Source: an uncultured Oscillospiraceae bacterium
Lineage (GTDB): Bacteria; Bacillota; Clostridia; Oscillospirales; Acutalibacteraceae
Assembly: GCA_902492455.1 (NCBI GenBank)
Contig: CABULH010000001.1
Coordinates: 124,001-188,000 of the forward strand
Reading direction: 5' to 3'
DNA length: 64,000 nucleotides
Shown: positions 1 to 7,177 of the stretch, piece by piece
Layout of the letters: each line of letters begins with the position of its first letter
Numbering within the stretch: position 1 is the first letter of the stretch
The notes under the pieces: model-generated
The model's input: only the letters and a program-made list of their open reading frames with translations
What the model was told of the DNA's origin: nothing
Database searches by the model: none
Translations under genes and position numbers: made by a program

Positions 1-1
1 T

Positions 2-370
2 TCCGGAGCCGCTGATTATCGCCCTCAAGGGCGGCCGCGGGGATTCATTATGGCCGTTGCCCGCAACCTGTCACTGATGCGGCTGCGGGAGAACCGTCGT
101 TTCCCCGGCTCCGATGAGGATGAAACGCTGGAAATTCCCGCCGAAGAAAACGAAGTCAGCCGGTCGGAAGACCGGATGGTGCTGGACTGCGCGATGCAGG
201 TACTGGGTGAAGAGGAACGGCAGGTGGTCATGCTTCACGCGGTAGCCGGTATGAAGCATCGGGAAACGGCTTCTTTGTTGGGGCTGCCTTTGTCCACGGT
301 ATTGTCCAGATATCACCGGGCATTAGCCAAGCTGCAGAAAGCGCTGATGGAAGGAGACGCGGCAAGATGA
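2..370 (+). CDS. RNA polymerase sigma factor, ECF-like (5' end outside window)
   Basis: The reading frame is open from base 2, so the gene begins upstream of the window and only the C-terminal part is seen. The stretch GFIMAVARNLSLMRLRENRR resembles the end of sigma region 2, and the last 60 residues form a region 4 helix-turn-helix (LGEEERQVVMLHAVAGMKHRETASLLGLP then RYHRALAKLQ). It would direct RNA polymerase to a small regulon. Its stop overlaps the start of the next gene (ATGA), which encodes an RsgI-like membrane protein, the usual sigma/anti-sigma arrangement. The internal ATG at 50 is not a likely start because homology continues before it. Confidence 0.85.
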   Translation, partial: SGAADYRPQGRPRGFIMAVARNLSLMRLRENRRFPGSDEDETLEIPAEENEVSRSEDRMVLDCAMQVLGEEERQVVMLHAVAGMKHRETASLLGLPLSTVLSRYHRALAKLQKALMEGDAAR

Positions 371-1854
371 ATGGAAACAGAATAAACCGGAAAATGAAAA
401 AAAAAGAATTAGAAGCCAGTCTGCGCCGGGCCGTCCAAGAGCAGGCGCCGGAGGTTCTGCCAGCTGTTCTGGCCGCTGTGGAGGATCAAAGGAGGATACG
501 GGTTATGGAAAATCCGGCTGTACAGAAGAATAAGCGCCGTCCGGTTTTGTGGGCGGCAGTGGCGGCGGCCGCCGCCCTGGTATTGGTGACGGGCGGTATT
601 TTTGGCTATAGTTATATGAATAAAGCGGAAACGGTCGCTACCATCGATGTCAATCCCAGCGTGGAGCTGCGGGTCAATCGCCGGGAACGGGTGACCGCGG
701 TAACGGCTCTTAATGAAGACGCTAAAACCATTTTAGACGATATGGATTTGAAGAACACCCATCTGAATGTGGCTGTCAACGCCCTGATTGGTGCGATGGT
801 CCGGGAGGGCTATATCAGCGATATCAAAAATTCCGTGCTGGTGTCGGTGGAGGATTCGGATACTTCGCGGGGCCAGCGGCTGCAGGAGCAGATTACCGCT
901 GATATCGCCCAGGCGCTGGAGCAGAGCGCTGTGGAAGCGGCGGTACTGAGCCAGACGTTGGCGGAGGATCAGTCTCTGAAAGAAACAGCGCATCAGTTTG
1001 GCATTTCCATGGGTAAGGCGAACCTTATCCGGGAGATATTGGCGAAGGATCCCACACTCAAAGCCGAATCTCTGGCGGGGCTGTCCATCACCGATCTTTC
1101 CTTGATTCTTCTCTCCAAAGAGCCGGAAGCCAATCAGATCGTTTCTTCCGGTCAGGTAAGCGATAAGAATTATATTGGGACTGAACGGGCGAAGGAGATC
1201 GCCTTGGGCAAGGTACCCGGCGGTAGGGTGACCAAGGTGGAATACGATATGGAGGACGGCAGAATCGTTTATGAAGTTGACATCCTTCTCGGCGGTGTGG
1301 AGCATGAATTCGAAATTGACGCCCTTACCGGCGATATTCTGAAATGGGAACAGGAACGGGAAGACGATGATGACCACAATCGCCCGGATTCTTCCGACAA
1401 GCCCACCACTCCCACCTCTCCGCAAGCTTCTGTAATCGGCCTGGATCGGGCGAAGGAAATTGCGGAAGGGCGGCTGCCTGGCGGTACGGTGACGAAATTG
1501 GAATTGGACAAGGAAGACGGCCGCTGGATCTATGAGGGTGAGATCAGAAAAGACAATGTAGAGGTGGATTTTGAGATCGACGCCTATTCGGGTGAGATCA
1601 TCCAGTGGGAGCAGGATATAGACGATGATCATCCGAACACAACGCTCTCCGGAAAGGTGATCGGGATGGATAAAGCGAAACAGATCGCCGAGACCCGGCT
1701 CCCCGGCGGCAAGGTTGTGGAACTGGAACTGGATGAGGACGACGGCCGGCTGATCTATGAAGGGGAAATCGAGACGACTGCCGTGGAAGCGGCATTCGAA
1801 ATCGATGCGATAACCGGTGAAGTGATCAAATGGAAAACGGAGAAAAACGACTGA
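367..1854 (+). CDS. RsgI-like membrane anti-sigma factor with three PepSY repeats
   Basis: This 495-residue protein has a charged cytoplasmic N-terminus, one membrane segment at about 58-82, then an RsgI-type segment (ATIDVNPSVELRVNRRERV, about 91-110) and three PepSY-type repeats at about 269-330, 356-418 and 431-493. Each repeat has the pattern A(K)xIAxxxxPGG, a DGR(x)xYE strand and a FEIDAxTG(E/D)I hairpin; acidic linkers separate them. It overlaps the sigma gene by 4 bases and probably holds that sigma factor inactive at the membrane until an outside signal is sensed. The function is inferred from domain order and gene context. Known RsgI proteins carry varied extracellular sensor modules; PepSY repeats would be the sensor here. 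Confidence 0.8.
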   Translation: MNGNRINRKMKKKELEASLRRAVQEQAPEVLPAVLAAVEDQRRIRVMENPAVQKNKRRPVLWAAVAAAAALVLVTGGIFGYSYMNKAETVATIDVNPSVELRVNRRERVTAVTALNEDAKTILDDMDLKNTHLNVAVNALIGAMVREGYISDIKNSVLVSVEDSDTSRGQRLQEQITADIAQALEQSAVEAAVLSQTLAEDQSLKETAHQFGISMGKANLIREILAKDPTLKAESLAGLSITDLSLILLSKEPEANQIVSSGQVSDKNYIGTERAKEIALGKVPGGRVTKVEYDMEDGRIVYEVDILLGGVEHEFEIDALTGDILKWEQEREDDDDHNRPDSSDKPTTPTSPQASVIGLDRAKEIAEGRLPGGTVTKLELDKEDGRWIYEGEIRKDNVEVDFEIDAYSGEIIQWEQDIDDDHPNTTLSGKVIGMDKAKQIAETRLPGGKVVELELDEDDGRLIYEGEIETTAVEAAFEIDAITGEVIKWKTEKND

Positions 1855-2164
1855 GCGTCTTGCTATAAATTCAAACCGCCGCGGGATATATATCCCGCGG
1901 CGGTTTATTCTGCGATTGTCATATCCGAAGAAATTTATTAGACATAGAAAACTGAGGAACACAAATAGATTGCCGCTTCTTTTCTGGAAATGATCTATCA
2001 GGATGGTAACGGAGAAAACAAAATCCAGAACCAGTTTGTTCCAGAATCTCCTATCGAGACGGCTGAGACACAGCCGAAGGCGAATCCGGTGTGCAGCAGT
2101 ATACTATGGAACATAATTTGGCTTTTCGGGAGATGACGTAAGCGAAGAGGAGGAGAAATGCGGT
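1855..2164. other. Gene-free stretch of 310 bases
   Basis: Apart from the terminator at 1873-1906 nothing convincing is seen. A 48-codon open frame at 1990-2136 lacks a ribosome site and is not called. The two flanking genes converge here. Confidence 0.5.
1873..1906 (+). terminator. Rho-independent terminator after the sigma/anti-sigma pair
   Basis: A perfect 17-bp inverted repeat rich in GC (core CCGCCGCGGG) starts 18 bases after the stop codon. The 3' arm ends in TTT followed by A-T rich bases. Confidence 0.7.
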
Positions 2165-3073
2165 TCAGGCATTCCCCTCTTTTTGGGGGACCAGTAGCGT
2201 AACAGCGTGATGCAGACAACGGATTTCCACACGGTCGCTGCCCTCCTCCCGTTCCCCGTCCAGAGACCAGGGAAAAGCCTCTGGGCAGTGAATATCCAGA
2301 GAGGAAGTCTGAAACAGGTATACCAGTTCTCCATCATATCGTTTCTTCTGCAAACATTGCAATATGCGGCCCAATTCGGTGGGATTCTGAGGCGGACGAA
2401 CCAGCAGCACCTCCAGCCGTCCATCACCAAGATCAACCAGCGGGGAAGGCAGCTTGATCACCCCGCCAATAGAGGTGGTATTGCTCACCGATCCGTATAC
2501 GAAGGGACCTTCCAGCCGGTGGTCATCCGAGTCCACCGTCAGAGAAAAGGGGCGGATACCGGACAAGTCCTTGATCCCCTCCATCACATAGGCCAAATGA
2601 CCGAAAGTGTTTTTGGCGGCTTGGGGCGCTGCATAGGACGCTTCGGTAAAGGCGCCGAAAGAGGCGATATAGGTGAAAAAACGGTGGTTGAAGCGGCCAA
2701 TGTCCAAAGCGCGGCTTTCTCCCTTCAAAACGGCTTGCGCCGCCTTGCTTATGCTGCGGGATAAATGTAGGCTGGCGGCTAAATCGTTGGTGGTCCCTGC
2801 CGGGATATAACCTAACGGTTTCCGGCAGTCGGTTTGCAGCAATCCGGACACCACCTCGCTGAGGGTGCCGTCGCCTCCGCAGCAGACGATAAGATCGTAT
2901 TGATCCGCATATTCCGCCGTTAAGCGGGCAGCATGTCCAGGCTCCAGGGTGGTGTGAACGGTGACGCGGCAGCCTTTTTGACAAAATTGTTCCACAATGT
3001 CACACAGTCCGGTTCTGGCCTTCCTTTTGCCGGCTGCCGGATTGATGATCAAAAGAATATTGGCGTTTTGCAA
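2165..3073 (-). CDS. Diacylglycerol kinase family lipid kinase (YegS/DagK type)
   Basis: The protein carries the catalytic-domain signatures of the family: NPAAGK at about residues 11-16 and GGDGT at 66-70, followed by a PLGYIPAGTTNDLA segment that belongs to the nucleotide and lipid site. It should phosphorylate diacylglycerol or a related lipid with ATP at the membrane. I chose the TTG at 3073 because AAGGAG lies 10 bases before it and the family motif begins right after; a longer frame with ATG at 3133 adds 20 residues with no homology and no ribosome site. Length from the TTG is 302 residues, normal for the family. It stands alone, convergent with the sigma/anti-sigma pair. Confidence 0.88.
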   Translation of the reverse strand: MQNANILLIINPAAGKRKARTGLCDIVEQFCQKGCRVTVHTTLEPGHAARLTAEYADQYDLIVCCGGDGTLSEVVSGLLQTDCRKPLGYIPAGTTNDLAASLHLSRSISKAAQAVLKGESRALDIGRFNHRFFTYIASFGAFTEASYAAPQAAKNTFGHLAYVMEGIKDLSGIRPFSLTVDSDDHRLEGPFVYGSVSNTTSIGGVIKLPSPLVDLGDGRLEVLLVRPPQNPTELGRILQCLQKKRYDGELVYLFQTSSLDIHCPEAFPWSLDGEREEGSDRVEIRCLHHAVTLLVPQKEGNA

Positions 3074-3267
3074 AGCGGTCGCGCTCCTTTCCCATAGCTG
3101 TAGGGATAGTTTGCGCAGCATATTCCAAGGCATACGGGCAAAAGGTGATTCAGGAGTTGGAAAGCCTTATCTATCAAAAAGTATTGAAACGGACAGCCGC
3201 TGCTTTTCGCTCCATCGACTGCTGTCTTTTATCAAATGACGATAGCAGTCTGCGATATTAGAGAGAG

Positions 3268-4497
3268 TCAGAAGGAGAGCTGTTCATATACAGGGGTTGA
3301 AGGGGTACCAAGGAGCATGCGAAGTCTGTCCGGCCGGTCGACGGCAGCCCCTCCCGCGTATTTTCCATTGCAGGTGATGAAGTAGATGCTGCGCTTCAAA
3401 GATACCCCGATCCGGCGCAGCGTTTCGTGGGTGATGGTTCCGTATCGCCGCGCCCGCAGGATTTTTTTGGCGTAAATCACACCGATTCCGGGGACGCGCA
3501 GCAAGGTATCATAATCGGCTTTGTTGATCTCTACCGGAAAAAGATGGATATTGCGCATGGCCCAGGCCAGCTTGGGGTCCAGTTCCTCGTCCAAAAGCGG
3601 CGCGTCGGCAGGGGTGATTTCCTCCGGTGTAAAGCCGTATAGCTGCAACAGCCGATCGGCTTGATACAGCCGTCTGGTACGCCAGGTGGGGGTAGATACG
3701 GGATCAAGATCATATCCTTTGGCAGGATGCCGATACTGAAAGGCTGTATAGTACACCCGGCTGAGACGATAGGTGCGGTACAAGGCATCGGAAAGGCACA
3801 GGATGGTGCGGTCATCCTCCTGGGTGCTTCCTGCCATCAGCTGGGTGGTCTGGGAGGTGGCAAAAAATGTGCGATGAGGCCCCGCCTCGGCTTTTCTGCG
3901 CCGAATCAAGCTGCTGATCCGGCTCATGGGGGCAAGGATGTTATCACGGTTTTTCTGTTTGGCCACGCGTGCATATCCGGAAGAGCGGGCCACTTCGATA
4001 TTGACGCTCAGACGGTTGGCATAAAGGCCGGCCTGTTCGATAAGGAGCGGATCGGTTCCCGGCATGACCTTGGCGTGGATGTATCCGGTGTATCCCAAAT
4101 CATCCCGCATGCATTTCAGAGCGGCGACGATCCGTTCCTCCGTGTAGTCCGCGCTGCGGCAGATGGCAGAGGTGACGAATACGCCGTGTCCATTTTTAAC
4201 CGCCTCGTTCACAGCCAGTTCCGCCAATTGGCGGGGTTCGGTACTGTAGCGGCCGCGTTCTTCGTTGCTGCAGCGACAGCCGCAGTAGGCGCAGTTGAAA
4301 ACGCAGTTATTGGAGAGAAAGACTTTGGGAACCTTGGAGGGGGCGGGACGGGAGGAAATATCCGCGAATATAGAAGGATCCGGAATACAGCTGTTATCCA
4401 TAGCGTCATTATCCGCCACATCGAAACGGGCGTCCTCCTGCATCAGCCGCAGCTGCTGTCCCGCATCCAGCGGAGCATTCACATGTATTGCCGCCAT
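3268..4497 (-). CDS. Radical SAM protein of the putative DNA modification/repair family
   Basis: The 409-residue protein has a radical SAM cluster motif C-x3-C-x2-C at residues 65, 69 and 72, with two further cysteines at 74 and 76, and a C-terminal helix-hairpin-helix segment (LLRVPGIGVIYAKKIL, about 332-347) that suggests DNA contact. This matches the family annotated as putative DNA modification/repair radical SAM protein, distantly related to spore photoproduct lyase. In many Clostridia it sits beside a partner protein of the uracil-DNA-glycosylase fold; no such partner is next to it here. GGGGGA lies before the ATG. Substrate is unknown. Confidence 0.82.
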   Translation of the reverse strand: MAAIHVNAPLDAGQQLRLMQEDARFDVADNDAMDNSCIPDPSIFADISSRPAPSKVPKVFLSNNCVFNCAYCGCRCSNEERGRYSTEPRQLAELAVNEAVKNGHGVFVTSAICRSADYTEERIVAALKCMRDDLGYTGYIHAKVMPGTDPLLIEQAGLYANRLSVNIEVARSSGYARVAKQKNRDNILAPMSRISSLIRRRKAEAGPHRTFFATSQTTQLMAGSTQEDDRTILCLSDALYRTYRLSRVYYTAFQYRHPAKGYDLDPVSTPTWRTRRLYQADRLLQLYGFTPEEITPADAPLLDEELDPKLAWAMRNIHLFPVEINKADYDTLLRVPGIGVIYAKKILRARRYGTITHETLRRIGVSLKRSIYFITCNGKYAGGAAVDRPDRLRMLLGTPSTPVYEQLSF

Positions 4498-4591
4498 AGT
4501 TTTTCCCCCTTTGCCTACATCGTATCACATTACCGGCGCGGTGTCAAACAAATGTTCTGAAAATATGTTCTGCCTCAAAATGAGACCAGAT

Positions 4592-4633
4592 CATGCAAAA
4601 GAGAGCTCCCATTTGGCAGCTCTCTTTTGCATG
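4592..4633 (-). terminator. Terminator hairpin downstream of the collagen-like gene
   Basis: A perfect 16-bp inverted repeat (arm CATGCAAAAGAGAGCT) with a 10-base loop lies just after the stop of the collagen-like gene. The T-run is inside the stem, so it may work from either side between the two minus-strand genes. Confidence 0.55.
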
Positions 4634-4638
4634 AGAGT

Positions 4639-5478
4639 TTATTTCGTCAGAATTTCCGCTTTGCAGGTAGAGACAAAGGTGGGATCGCTGTTGTTGGGAC
4701 CTACCAAAACCAGCATACCGAATTGGTTTTGAATAACCGTGCCTTGAGCAACCGTTTGTCCGCCAGCATTGATGGCGGCACCGGTGGTCCCGGTTGGCAG
4801 ATAGCTGCGCACCGCATTTTGACAGTCTGCACCGCACCCTTCCGGGGTGGGAGTGGGGGCAGGGAGGTAGGTGATGGCATTGTTATAGGTGGCACTGGTG
4901 ACACGGACTGCGGCGATTCGGCAAAGAGAAAGCGCTTCCTGCGGAACGCCTTGATTATTCACCAGTTGTAGCAATCCGGAGTTGGGATTGGTGATGGGAC
5001 CGGGCAGCAGGGCGTTAGCGCGGCCGCTGGCATTGTTGCCGCTTTCCATGCTGACAACTACATTATCATTCGGATAGAGGGCAATAATCTGTGTGAGCAC
5101 ATGACGCATTTGTGCTACACAAGAACATTCGACCGCATTTCCGGCAGGTCCGGTAGGACCGGTTGGGCCTGTGACGCCGGTGGGTCCAGAGGGGCCTGTG
5201 GGACCGGTTGGACCTGTGACGCCGGTGGGTCCAGAGGGGCCTGTGGGACCAGTTGGACCCGTGATGCCGGTCGGACCAGTGGGTCCTGTAGCCCCGGTGG
5301 GTCCGGAGGGGCCGGTCGGACCGGTTGGTCCTGTAGCACCGGTCGGTCCGGGAACACAGCAGACGGTACAGCAGGAACGGCAGCAGTTTGCGGATCGTTG
5401 AGAGATACCGAATGAAATTTGACGTTCACGACAATCAATCATATTGGTAGAAGGTTCAAAGGAATTGCAATTTTCCAT
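4639..5478 (-). CDS. Collagen-like spore-surface type protein (BclA-like)
   Basis: The 279-residue protein has a Cys-rich N-terminal section (CCRSCCTVCC near 32-41), about 23 Gly-X-Y triplets mostly GPT at residues 44-113, and a C-terminal globular domain of about 165 residues with many small and beta-prone residues. This is the architecture of BclA-type glycoproteins of the exosporium hair layer, where the triplets form a trimeric triple helix and the C-terminal domain nucleates it. There is no signal peptide, in line with assembly from the mother cell. A SigK-type promoter upstream (5524-5550) supports a late sporulation role. The role is inferred from architecture and promoter, not from sequence identity. 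Confidence 0.8.
   Translation of the reverse strand: MENCNSFEPSTNMIDCRERQISFGISQRSANCCRSCCTVCCVPGPTGATGPTGPTGPSGPTGATGPTGPTGITGPTGPTGPSGPTGVTGPTGPTGPSGPTGVTGPTGPTGPAGNAVECSCVAQMRHVLTQIIALYPNDNVVVSMESGNNASGRANALLPGPITNPNSGLLQLVNNQGVPQEALSLCRIAAVRVTSATYNNAITYLPAPTPTPEGCGADCQNAVRSYLPTGTTGAAINAGGQTVAQGTVIQNQFGMLVLVGPNNSDPTFVSTCKAEILTK
5152..5352 (-). repeat. Tandem 45-bp repeat coding for Gly-X-Y triplets
   Basis: Within the collagen-like gene, 9-base triplet units are organised in higher-order copies of 45 bases (15 residues). At least two consecutive copies around 5164-5253 are almost identical, a pattern that allows length variation by slippage. Confidence 0.8.
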
Positions 5479-5499
5479 TTTGTCGCATCCTTTCCATTA

Positions 5500-5522
5500 A
5501 GCAGGGACGAGAGGTCCCTGCT
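5500..5522 (-). promoter_or_regulatory. Hairpin in the 5' leader of the collagen-like gene
   Basis: A perfect 9-bp inverted repeat (AGCAGGGAC / GTCCCTGCT) with a 5-base loop lies between the SigK-type promoter and the ribosome site. It would form at the very 5' end of the transcript and could stabilise the mRNA. Confidence 0.4.
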
Positions 5523-5523
5523 A

Positions 5524-5550
5524 TACTTTATGCATGTCCCGAACTTTGGT
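5524..5550 (-). promoter_or_regulatory. SigK-type promoter for the collagen-like gene
   Basis: On the minus strand the sequence reads AC, 16 bases, then CATAAAGTA, an exact match to the Bacillus SigK pattern AC-N16/17-CATANNNTA. It lies about 45 bases before the start codon. Confidence 0.6.
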
Positions 5551-5721
5551 GCGAAAAATTTCTGTTCTCATTGTAAGCTTGAAAGAATGGGGATCATAAA
5601 ATTCGCCACAGTTCCGGCAATATAACACCCTGCTATCTGCTGGCGTTCTGTTAAAATAAAAATGGATAAGTCCAATGATGCGCAATTATCGGGAATGATA
5701 TGTTGGAAAGGGATGATGGCT

Positions 5722-7077
5722 ATGACATCTTTGCCGAAGCGCTTTCAAAGCATCGTCTGCACCTTGTCGGCGGTATTGCTGACCGGCTGCGCACCAATCG
5801 ATCCGGAATCCGCAGCTTCTTCCGATTCATCTGTACCTGTATCGTCCGTTTCTCCGTCCTCTGACGCATCCACGATACAGTCTGAGGAGTGGCGGCAGGA
5901 GAACTTTATCCTGTCCTCCTTTTTTGCGGTGGGCGGCAGCGGCAGCCGTATTCAATACCGCAGCTGGCTGTCAAGGACCAAGGCGGCGGGAATCGATATA
6001 GTGGAACTGACCTTTTTGCCCAGGTCGGCGCTGCTAACGGCGGTGGAGGTATGTGAAGAACTGCAGTTGTCCTGCATCGTGCAGGATCTGGATCAGGCGG
6101 GAGGCATCGGCGGGAATTATCAGTTTACCGAAGAAGCGGTGCAATCCTTTACAGAACTGATGCAGCCTTACCAGTGTGTAGAGGGATATTTCGTCTGGGA
6201 TGAGCCGGCGCGGGAAACCTTTGAAAAAGCACAGGAGCTGCGGAAGCTGTATAAAAAATATGATCCTTCCCGCCTGGCCTATTCTTGCGTATATCCCAGC
6301 TACGGTGTGTACAACTGGACCGGCAGCCAGATTGATTGGAGCAACAGCGCCTATGCACGGTATATTGACGACTATTTGTCCGCTGTGGAGCCGGAGGTGC
6401 TGTCCCTGAACTATTATCCTTTTGCGGTAAGCGGCAGCGATGCGTCCCTGAAACAGAATGATCTCTGGCGGGATATGGGGTATGTGCGCAAACGGGCAAT
6501 GGAAGAAGGACTGCCCTACTGGCATTATTTTCAGGGAGTAGGGGATTTGCAGGATAAGGTGATCGGAGCCATGACGCTGGAGAAAATTCAGGTGCAGATG
6601 TACGCGGCTTTGGCTTATGGCGTCAAGGGACTGAGCTACTATACCTCCTATGGTCTGCTTTTGGATGCAGATGGGTATGAAACCGATTTATATGAACCGC
6701 TGACCGCTTTGAACGGCAAGGTAAAGAATATCGGCGGCTATCTGTTTGACAAGGAGCCGGAGGCGCTGTATCATTCCGGTTTATCAAGCGAGATGGAAGC
6801 TGCCTATTTCCTGGATGCGGCGGGAGAATCCTCTCTTATCGCCGGGATGCCGGAGAATCTCATCATCGGATTGTTCCGGCAGGGGGATGTCCGGGTGCTG
6901 GTGGCGGTGAACAAAGATTATCGCTCGGCGGTTTCCGGGGATCTGATGCTGCGGGAAAAGAAGAAAGTCGGCATCTTTGACAGCAGCACCGGCGCTGCTG
7001 TCAGCGGAAGTGATCCGACGGACCGCATCCCATTGGAGCTTCCTGCCGGAGAGTGCGCGGTGTATATTTTGGAATAA
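5722..7077 (+). CDS. Secreted lipoprotein, TIM-barrel glycosidase-like (paralog 1)
   Basis: The N-terminus is a lipoprotein signal with lipobox LLTGC (lipidated Cys at residue 23), followed by a Ser-rich linker and a domain of about 400 residues. Motifs such as GYFVWDEP, YPSYGVYNW, LWRDMG, GVGD and AALAYGVKGLSYYTSYGLL recall TIM-barrel glycosidases, with the Glu of WDEP a possible catalytic acid, and a C-terminal beta-sandwich-like tail. Two paralogs lie in tandem at 60.2-63.1 kb with the same motifs. The start at 5722 has GGAAAGGG nine bases upstream; the frame opens at 5662 but those residues are not signal-like. No family name is certain and no activity is claimed. Confidence 0.7.
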   Translation: MTSLPKRFQSIVCTLSAVLLTGCAPIDPESAASSDSSVPVSSVSPSSDASTIQSEEWRQENFILSSFFAVGGSGSRIQYRSWLSRTKAAGIDIVELTFLPRSALLTAVEVCEELQLSCIVQDLDQAGGIGGNYQFTEEAVQSFTELMQPYQCVEGYFVWDEPARETFEKAQELRKLYKKYDPSRLAYSCVYPSYGVYNWTGSQIDWSNSAYARYIDDYLSAVEPEVLSLNYYPFAVSGSDASLKQNDLWRDMGYVRKRAMEEGLPYWHYFQGVGDLQDKVIGAMTLEKIQVQMYAALAYGVKGLSYYTSYGLLLDADGYETDLYEPLTALNGKVKNIGGYLFDKEPEALYHSGLSSEMEAAYFLDAAGESSLIAGMPENLIIGLFRQGDVRVLVAVNKDYRSAVSGDLMLREKKKVGIFDSSTGAAVSGSDPTDRIPLELPAGECAVYILE

Positions 7078-7115
7078 GACAAAAGCTGCTGACGCCCAGG
7101 CAAGGATAGCGATTA

Positions 7116-7168
7116 CCCAAAAAGCACCCCAACGATTCATCCACTGAATCGTTGGGGTGCTTTTTGGG
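7116..7168. terminator. Bidirectional terminator between convergent genes
   Basis: A perfect 24-bp inverted repeat with a 5-base loop; both arms end in A/T tracts (AAAAA and TTTTT), so it can stop transcription from both the lipoprotein gene and the GH112 gene. Confidence 0.85.
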
Positions 7169-7177
7169 CTTCAGTCG

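Noticed and set aside
733..1962. 409-codon frame opposite the anti-sigma gene
   Set aside because: It is the antisense of a clearly domain-structured gene; the product is low-complexity and has no ribosome site.
1990..2136. 48-codon frame between convergent genes
   Set aside because: No ribosome site, no homology recognised, and no partner gene.
5152..5352. CRISPR-like regular repeats
   Set aside because: The repeats have no unique spacers and encode Gly-X-Y triplets in the collagen-like gene.
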